In this document: piece after piece, positions 16,046-19,941 of the stretch | Layout: the number at the start of each line of letters is the position of its first letter | Numbering within the stretch: position 1 is the first letter of the stretch | NCBI GenBank assembly: GCA_964591605.1 | Contig: CAZQEN010000117.1 | Coordinates: 1-19,941 of the forward strand | Direction of reading: 5' to 3' | DNA: 19,941 nucleotides | Origin: CAYLLT01 sp964591605 | GTDB lineage: Bacteria; Planctomycetota; Phycisphaerae; UBA1845; PWPN01 | Notes under the pieces: model-generated | Told to the model about the DNA's origin: nothing | Database searches by the model: none | The model's input: only the letters and a program-made list of their open reading frames with translations | Program-made: the position numbers and the translations under genes

Positions 16046-16585
16046 TCAGGCATTGGGCAACCGGGGCTGGATCGACCCCCATTCGCGCCGGCACAGGTTC
16101 AGGCCGTGCATGCAATACTCGTACTGCTCGCTGAGGCGCTGGAGGACGCTGGCGGGCGGCTGATCGTCGCGGCCGGTGAGCTCGGAGGCAATCGAGTAGG
16201 ATCTTTTCCCCTGCCTCAAGAAGTCGCTGACACGGTCACCCGCACCGACCAGCTCAAGGCGCCTCAGACCCTCGGGGAAGAGGCCCGTCCAGAAGAGGCT
16301 GAAGTCGCCGATGTGGCGGTGGACGATCCGCCGGCGTTCTTTTTCGGAGACTGTTTCGGTGAACTGGGCATCCGCGACCCACTCGGCCATCGAGACCAGG
16401 CGCCGGCCGGTGGCGTCGTGGAACGGATAGAGATCGTGGACATGCAGCAGGTTGCAGAGCATCTCCGCCAGGTAATCGGCGAGCTGTGGATCGCAGATCC
16501 CCACATCCACGAAGAGGGCATGCTGAACGCTGCCCGAAAACAGACGCCGCAACGGGTGGTTGGGTCCCATCGGCTGTTTCATCAT
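16046..16585 (-). CDS. Unrecognised conserved-looking protein, 179 residues
   Basis: I do not recognise the family. The product is soluble, with no signal peptide or membrane segment, and helical in look. Distinct features are HVHDLYPFHDATGR (about 49-62), a basic ERRRIVHRHIGDFSLFWTG segment (about 83-101) rich in His and aromatics, GKRSYSIASEL (about 126-136) and a C-terminal EQYEYCMHGLNLCRREW stretch with two Cys. The non-random, aromatic-rich composition and its own signals mark it as a real gene. GGGGGAG lies before two adjacent ATGs (16585 and 16582), either of which may be used. A TATAAT on this strand lies at 16627-16632. It converges with nnrE. No function is offered. Confidence 0.7.
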   Translation of the reverse strand: MMKQPMGPNHPLRRLFSGSVQHALFVDVGICDPQLADYLAEMLCNLLHVHDLYPFHDATGRRLVSMAEWVADAQFTETVSEKERRRIVHRHIGDFSLFWTGLFPEGLRRLELVGAGDRVSDFLRQGKRSYSIASELTGRDDQPPASVLQRLSEQYEYCMHGLNLCRREWGSIQPRLPNA

Positions 16586-16626
16586 GAGCTCCCCCGATAC
16601 AATCTGGCCGGTCGGCTCACCTCTTT

Positions 16627-16632
16627 ATTATA
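16627..16632 (-). promoter_or_regulatory. -10 element of the 179-residue protein gene
   Basis: A perfect TATAAT on the minus strand, 41 bases before the ATG. A possible -35 (ATGACA, 16654-16659) is too far away at 21 bases, so only the -10 is supported. Confidence 0.45.
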
Positions 16633-16778
16633 ACTCGGCCATCAGCAGGGAGTTGTCATAATCTTTCAGGCCCGCGTGCCCGGGGGTGTATCCGGAGGCC
16701 GGTGGCAGGCAGGTGGCAGTGTGTATCCGCAATCGCAGATGCAGATTGCCGGTGACCTGTTCGCACGGGCAGCGAGTA

Positions 16779-16806
16779 TCCCGGCGCGCCGGGACCCATG
16801 CCACCC
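16779..16806. repeat. Palindrome joined to a copy of the cloverleaf arm
   Basis: TCCCGGCGCGCCGGGA (16779-16794) is a perfect 16-base palindrome. It is followed directly by CCCATGCCACCC (16795-16806), identical to the inner-to-outer right arm of the element at 12822-12973 (positions 12941-12952). The rest of that element is not here, so this is a fragment or a shorter family member. Confidence 0.55.
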
Positions 16807-16880
16807 GCGAGACACGCCCCTGTATTTCGGATGCCCCCCCTTGCTCCGCCACCACCTCGACGGGCGATCCACACGACAAG

Positions 16881-16912
16881 TATAAAAAAGAAACCCGTGG
16901 CTGTGCACGGGT
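16881..16912 (-). terminator. Rho-independent terminator of the secreted coiled-coil protein gene
   Basis: On the minus strand the arms ACCCGTG and CACGGGT (7 bp, 6-base loop) are followed by TTTCTTTTTTATA. The hairpin begins 76 bases after the stop of the gene ending at 16989. The T-run points only in this direction. Confidence 0.85.
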
Positions 16913-16988
16913 CTCATCCGAAACAAGATGGCGGGTATCACGTGTCCGCGCGACGCCGGTTCCGCGGGCGGTCGGATTTTTCCGGACC

Positions 16989-18005
16989 TCACTCCGAGGC
17001 GTCGGCGGAGGTGGTCGGTTGCGAGGTGGCAGCGAGGGCCGGGCGAGTGCTGGCGCGCTTGGCCCGGTTCTCCAGCTTGCTGTATCGCTCATTGTAGGCG
17101 CGGCGCTGCTCGGCAGTGGGCAGGTCGTTCAGACGCGTCTTGAGCCGTTCGAAAATCGCGGAGATCGGTTTTTCGAGCTCGCGGCGGCGATCGACGCGCT
17201 TGCGGATTTCCTCCTGCGCCTTCTTGAGTTCCTCGGGGTCTTTTTTCACGTCGGAGCGGACGGCGGCCTGATCGGCGGCATCGAGTTCTGCGAACTCGGT
17301 CTTGTGAGCCTCGCGGTAGAGCTGGGCCTGCTCCTTCGACTCGCGCAGGACCGACTGGGCGGTCTGCTGCTGGCTTTCGTCGAGGTTGTACATCTGAATG
17401 AAGGTGCGGACGAAGAACTCCCAGGCGTCCTCGCTGGGGCGGAGCGTCCGGGGCTGGCGGCTGACCATGCCGGGCGTGTCGAGATCCGTGGGGGCAATCT
17501 CGCCGCGCGACCAGCGATCGAGCATTCTGCTCCAGCCGTCGAACTGCTTTTCAAGCCCGGCCAGGTCGCGGTCGTGCTGCCTGCGCTGCTCCTCGTCGAG
17601 GACTTTGCGCCATTCGGCGTTGCCTTCCATGATCTCGGCGCGGATGGCCGGGAGCATCTGCTGGCCGCGCTGCGCCCAGACCTTGGCGATCTCGGGCGGC
17701 GGGAGCTGACCCTTGAACTTGTAGTCCATGATCTCGGCGGCCATGAGCCGGACATCTTTCTCGTGATCCTTGAGGAACGACTGGACGCGGTCGGCCAGGA
17801 GGCTGCGGGTGAAGGCTTCCTGTTCGGGGGTGAGCTTGTAATAGGCGGAGACCTGCCGCACGTAATTGTTGAGGATGAAGTCGACGCTCCAGTTCAGCGG
17901 GGAGCTGTAGGTCGGCTGGCGATTCTGGGTCTGGTTTGGCGGCGGGTTCTGGGCCCACGCCATGGCCGGTATGACAAGCAGAGTGAGCACCATGCATCGT
18001 TTCAT
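16989..18005 (-). CDS. Secreted coiled-coil protein with LTxxQ-like motifs
   Basis: 338 residues. The N-terminus is a signal peptide with a hydrophobic core and an AWA-Q cut site near residue 19, so the mature protein is periplasmic or exported. The mature chain is highly charged and helical. KLTPEQEAFTRSLL and NLDESQQQTAQSVL are placed like the LTxxQ-type helices of Spy/CpxP-related proteins, and a strongly basic/acidic coiled coil follows (EELKKAQEEIRKRVDRRRELEK). The last 20 residues are Ala/Ser/Thr-rich. The Spy/CpxP resemblance is weak, and the protein is longer than those chaperones. Start: ATG 18005, with AGGA seven bases upstream. A TTG at 18023 would only add six residues before the signal peptide. 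A terminator follows at 16881-16912. Function unknown. Confidence 0.75.
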   Translation of the reverse strand: MKRCMVLTLLVIPAMAWAQNPPPNQTQNRQPTYSSPLNWSVDFILNNYVRQVSAYYKLTPEQEAFTRSLLADRVQSFLKDHEKDVRLMAAEIMDYKFKGQLPPPEIAKVWAQRGQQMLPAIRAEIMEGNAEWRKVLDEEQRRQHDRDLAGLEKQFDGWSRMLDRWSRGEIAPTDLDTPGMVSRQPRTLRPSEDAWEFFVRTFIQMYNLDESQQQTAQSVLRESKEQAQLYREAHKTEFAELDAADQAAVRSDVKKDPEELKKAQEEIRKRVDRRRELEKPISAIFERLKTRLNDLPTAEQRRAYNERYSKLENRAKRASTRPALAATSQPTTSADASE

Positions 18006-18357
18006 GAAGTTATCCTGTCTCAAAGGATGGCCGGAGCCGTCATCCTGGATCCATCCTCATATTGCCTGAAGACGCCCGTCATCTGTCGGCGGTTCGCGAC
18101 CGGCCTCCGGACTATGGCGAATTATACGGACGGGGGTCCGTCTGGTTGCGGACCCGCTGGGAGCTCAACATGGCACCGGTCTCCGGGAATGATATCGACC
18201 CCCCAAGGGCCGGGCAACAGAGCGGAGTGGCCGGGCGGGTCAGGCCCCACAACCAGCTCTTACGGTCTGGCCCTCGGCCGGGGCGGCATCCGCCGCAGGG
18301 TGATCGTGATCGGCAGGATGCTCCCGAGGGGCTGCCGGGGCGGTGGGCGGGCGAGTA
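18006..18357. other. Intergenic region upstream of the secreted coiled-coil gene
   Basis: About 350 bases with no convincing gene. It holds a minus-strand TATAAT (18121-18126) and overlapping inverted repeats (18126-18155). No terminator with a T-run is seen after the TPR gene. Confidence 0.45.
18121..18155 (-). promoter_or_regulatory. -10 element with adjacent overlapping inverted repeats
   Basis: A minus-strand TATAAT (18121-18126) lies 116 bases before the ATG at 18005. Directly upstream are ACGGAC/GTCCGT (18126-18131 and 18136-18141, 4-base loop) and GGGTCCG/CGGACCC (18134-18140 and 18149-18155). They share the GTCCG strand, so only one can form at a time. They lie where a -35 box and operator would be. 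No good -35 is visible. Confidence 0.35.
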
Positions 18358-19680
18358 TCAGTGCTGGCCGATGAGCTTGCGCATCCAGTAGCGGCACTGG
18401 ATGGAGCGGAAGCGGCGTTTGAGGACGCCCAGGCCCTGGTGGGCGGGGTTGATCTTGAGGCCGCGATCGATGCACCGGCGGGCCTCTTTCCAGCGGCCCA
18501 CGTGCAGGTAGGCCAGGGCAAGTTTGTGCAACACCAGGACATTGCGGGGGTCCAGGCGCAGGGCCTCGCGGCAATGCTGGATGCCAGCGATGAAATCCTG
18601 CTGGAGGAAGCGGCAGACGGCCAGGTTGTGGTGGGCGCTGAGGGCCTCCGGGTCGACCATCAGGACGCGCTGGTACTGGCGGACGGCCTCGTCGGGGCGC
18701 TGAAGCTGAAGCAGGCAGTTGCCCATGGACATGAGGGCGGATCGGCCGTCGGGATCGGCTTCGAGGGCGAGCGTCAGGTGGCGGTACGCTTCCGTGTAGT
18801 TCCCGCTGCGCAGGTGGGCGTCGCCCAGGTGGGCCCGCAGGGACGGATACTCGGGATCGAGGGTAAGGGCCCGTTCAAGGTGCGTGATGGCGCCGGCGGC
18901 GTCGGCGCGGTGCAGCGAGATGAGGCCGAGCATGACGCAGGATCGGGCAGAATCCGGGTCGAGATCGAGGACGTGCTGGAACTTGGCGGCGGCGGCCTCG
19001 TAATCGCGCATTTCGGTCAGCAGGTCGGCGAAATCGGCGAGCAGATCGGTGTTGCCCGGATCGTGGCGGATGGCGGCCAGGTACTGCTCGCGGGCGCGCT
19101 GGTGGTCGCCCAGGGCCCGGTAGCACTCGGCGATGCGCTGACGGGCGACGGGGTACTGCGGATCGATCTCGAGGGCACGGTTCCAGCAGTAGATCGCCTT
19201 GAGGAACATCTCGCGGCAGGCGAGGGACTCGGCGATGTGGTGGTAGCAGTTGGGACAGTCGGTGTCGATCTGCTGGGCGCGGTAGAACATCTCCTCGGCG
19301 GCCTCGTGGGCGCCGAGGCGGGTGTAGACAGCAATTCGATGGCAATAAGAGGGCTCGAAGTCCGGATCGATTTCGGCGATCCTCTCGTAGACAGCCAGAG
19401 CCTCTTCGTACTGCTCGGTGCGGATGAGGTCGACGCCGCGGAGGGTGTTGAGTTCGAGGTTGTCGGGCTCGATTTCGAGGGCGGCGGCGTAGGCCTCGAG
19501 GGCCTCGCCGAAGCGGTCGAGCTGGTCGAGGACCTGACCGCGCTGGGCGTGCCAGGCGGGTTCGTTGGGATTGATCGCGATCGCGGCGTCGAGTTGTTCG
19601 AGCGCCTCTTCCCACTGTTGCGCGTCGGACAACTGCAAAGCCCGTTCGATGCAGGATTCGGCGTCCACCCAGTCGCTCAT
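18358..19680 (-). CDS. TPR-repeat protein
   Basis: 440 residues made almost entirely of about twelve tetratricopeptide repeats, seen as 34-residue units with the Ala-Leu-x-x-Asp-Pro ending (for example RALEIDPQYP, HVLDLDPDSA, RALTLDPEYP, EALRLDPRNV). There is no signal peptide or membrane segment, so it is probably a cytoplasmic scaffold for protein contacts. A short basic tail ends it (RYWMRKLIGQH). Several Cys lie in one repeat (TDCPNCYHH), an uncommon CxxC-like pair. Start: ATG 19680 gives a protein that opens directly with a helical repeat. A TTG at 19713 is in frame and would add eleven residues. Neither has a well-placed ribosome binding site, since AAGGAG stands 17 bases before the ATG. 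Confidence 0.8.
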   Translation of the reverse strand: MSDWVDAESCIERALQLSDAQQWEEALEQLDAAIAINPNEPAWHAQRGQVLDQLDRFGEALEAYAAALEIEPDNLELNTLRGVDLIRTEQYEEALAVYERIAEIDPDFEPSYCHRIAVYTRLGAHEAAEEMFYRAQQIDTDCPNCYHHIAESLACREMFLKAIYCWNRALEIDPQYPVARQRIAECYRALGDHQRAREQYLAAIRHDPGNTDLLADFADLLTEMRDYEAAAAKFQHVLDLDPDSARSCVMLGLISLHRADAAGAITHLERALTLDPEYPSLRAHLGDAHLRSGNYTEAYRHLTLALEADPDGRSALMSMGNCLLQLQRPDEAVRQYQRVLMVDPEALSAHHNLAVCRFLQQDFIAGIQHCREALRLDPRNVLVLHKLALAYLHVGRWKEARRCIDRGLKINPAHQGLGVLKRRFRSIQCRYWMRKLIGQH

Positions 19681-19941
19681 AAATGGCGTCTCTGCAACTC
19701 CTTGTCCGTTCAAGGATATCGGTCAGTGAGGGGTGGTTCGCTAGAAAAGGGTCCCCAAATTGATACAGGGGTGCGGGGGTTGGCCGGTGATGGGAGCCGG
19801 GGAAGCCGGAGGAGCCGGGGAGACGGCCGACCGACGCGTGTCGGGGGGTAGCGGAGCCCGCGGAAGGCCGCCTAGACGGTTTCCAACACTGCCGGGCGGG
19901 ACGGGCAGCCAAGACGGGGTTGGCCCCCCCTATCTCTAGCC
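19681..19941. other. Right-edge non-coding sequence
   Basis: I see no gene, tRNA, hairpin with a T-run or clear promoter in these 261 bases. The frames that cross it are antisense or out-of-frame extensions of the TPR gene. It should contain the promoter of that gene. Confidence 0.4.

Larger units (their letters stand above)
16586..16988. other. Intergenic region with promoter, repeat fragments and terminator
   Basis: About 400 bases with no convincing gene. Contents in order: ribosome binding site and -10 of the minus-strand 179-residue gene; a duplicated GGTGGCAG word (16701-16708, 16712-16719); an imperfect hairpin GCAATC...GATTGC (16729-16749); a 16-base palindrome with a repeat arm (16779-16806); and the terminator of the next minus-strand gene (16881-16912). 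Confidence 0.5.

Noticed and set aside
16686..18374. 562-residue + strand frame over the secreted coiled-coil gene
   Set aside because: It is antisense to a gene with a signal peptide, ribosome binding site and terminator. Its start lies in repeat-rich intergenic DNA.
18343..19851. Long + strand frame over the TPR gene
   Set aside because: It is the antisense shadow of clear TPR repeats. The Val/Gly/Leu-rich product has no recognisable fold, and it runs past both ends of the real gene.

Overview
The window is a GC-rich bacterial chromosome segment that most resembles a planctomycete, probably Phycisphaerae or a relative. This is an inference from giant secreted proteins built of thrombospondin type 3 (TSP3) calcium-binding repeats, a DCNxNxxPDxCD motif, a Tat-exported Gfo/Idh/MocA oxidoreductase, a lipoprotein amidohydrolase, and long gene-poor stretches filled with palindromic dispersed repeats. 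No rRNA, tRNA, CRISPR array, transposase or phage gene was recognised.

Left part (1-10017, + strand): the 3' end of one TSP3 protein is followed by a single 9.3 kb open frame. That frame reads like two secreted proteins joined head to tail. The first half has a signal peptide, an FG-GAP/VCBS-like region, two TSP3 blocks, a Thr/Gly/Asn linker and a Cys + hydrophobic + Arg tail. A second signal-peptide-like segment follows at once, then an M4 (thermolysin-family) metalloprotease with propeptide, accessory beta domains, more TSP3 repeats and a second tail. The same tail type ends the upstream partial gene, so three copies lie within 10 kb. They look like a C-terminal surface-sorting signal.

Middle (10018-13093): a minus-strand lipoprotein of the N-acyl-D-amino-acid deacylase family, lacking the usual metal-binding HxH, is followed by about 1.2 kb without a convincing gene. 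That stretch holds a heptamer array, short palindromes, a perfect 9-bp-stem hairpin and a roughly 150 bp nested inverted repeat that can fold as a cloverleaf. Part of its arm recurs at 16795-16806.

Right part: a likely + strand operon encodes a Tat-signal Gfo/Idh/MocA oxidoreductase (TTG start), a HEAT-like repeat protein and NAD(P)H-hydrate epimerase. It converges on three minus-strand genes: an unrecognised 179-aa protein, a secreted coiled-coil protein with its own rho-independent terminator, and a TPR protein. The last 260 bases hold nothing I can call.

The genes do not form one obvious pathway. The left half concerns the cell surface and secretion, and the right half is a mix of housekeeping, export and scaffold functions. 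The observations most worth following are the internally fused sorting tail plus signal peptide, the tail family itself and the cloverleaf repeat.
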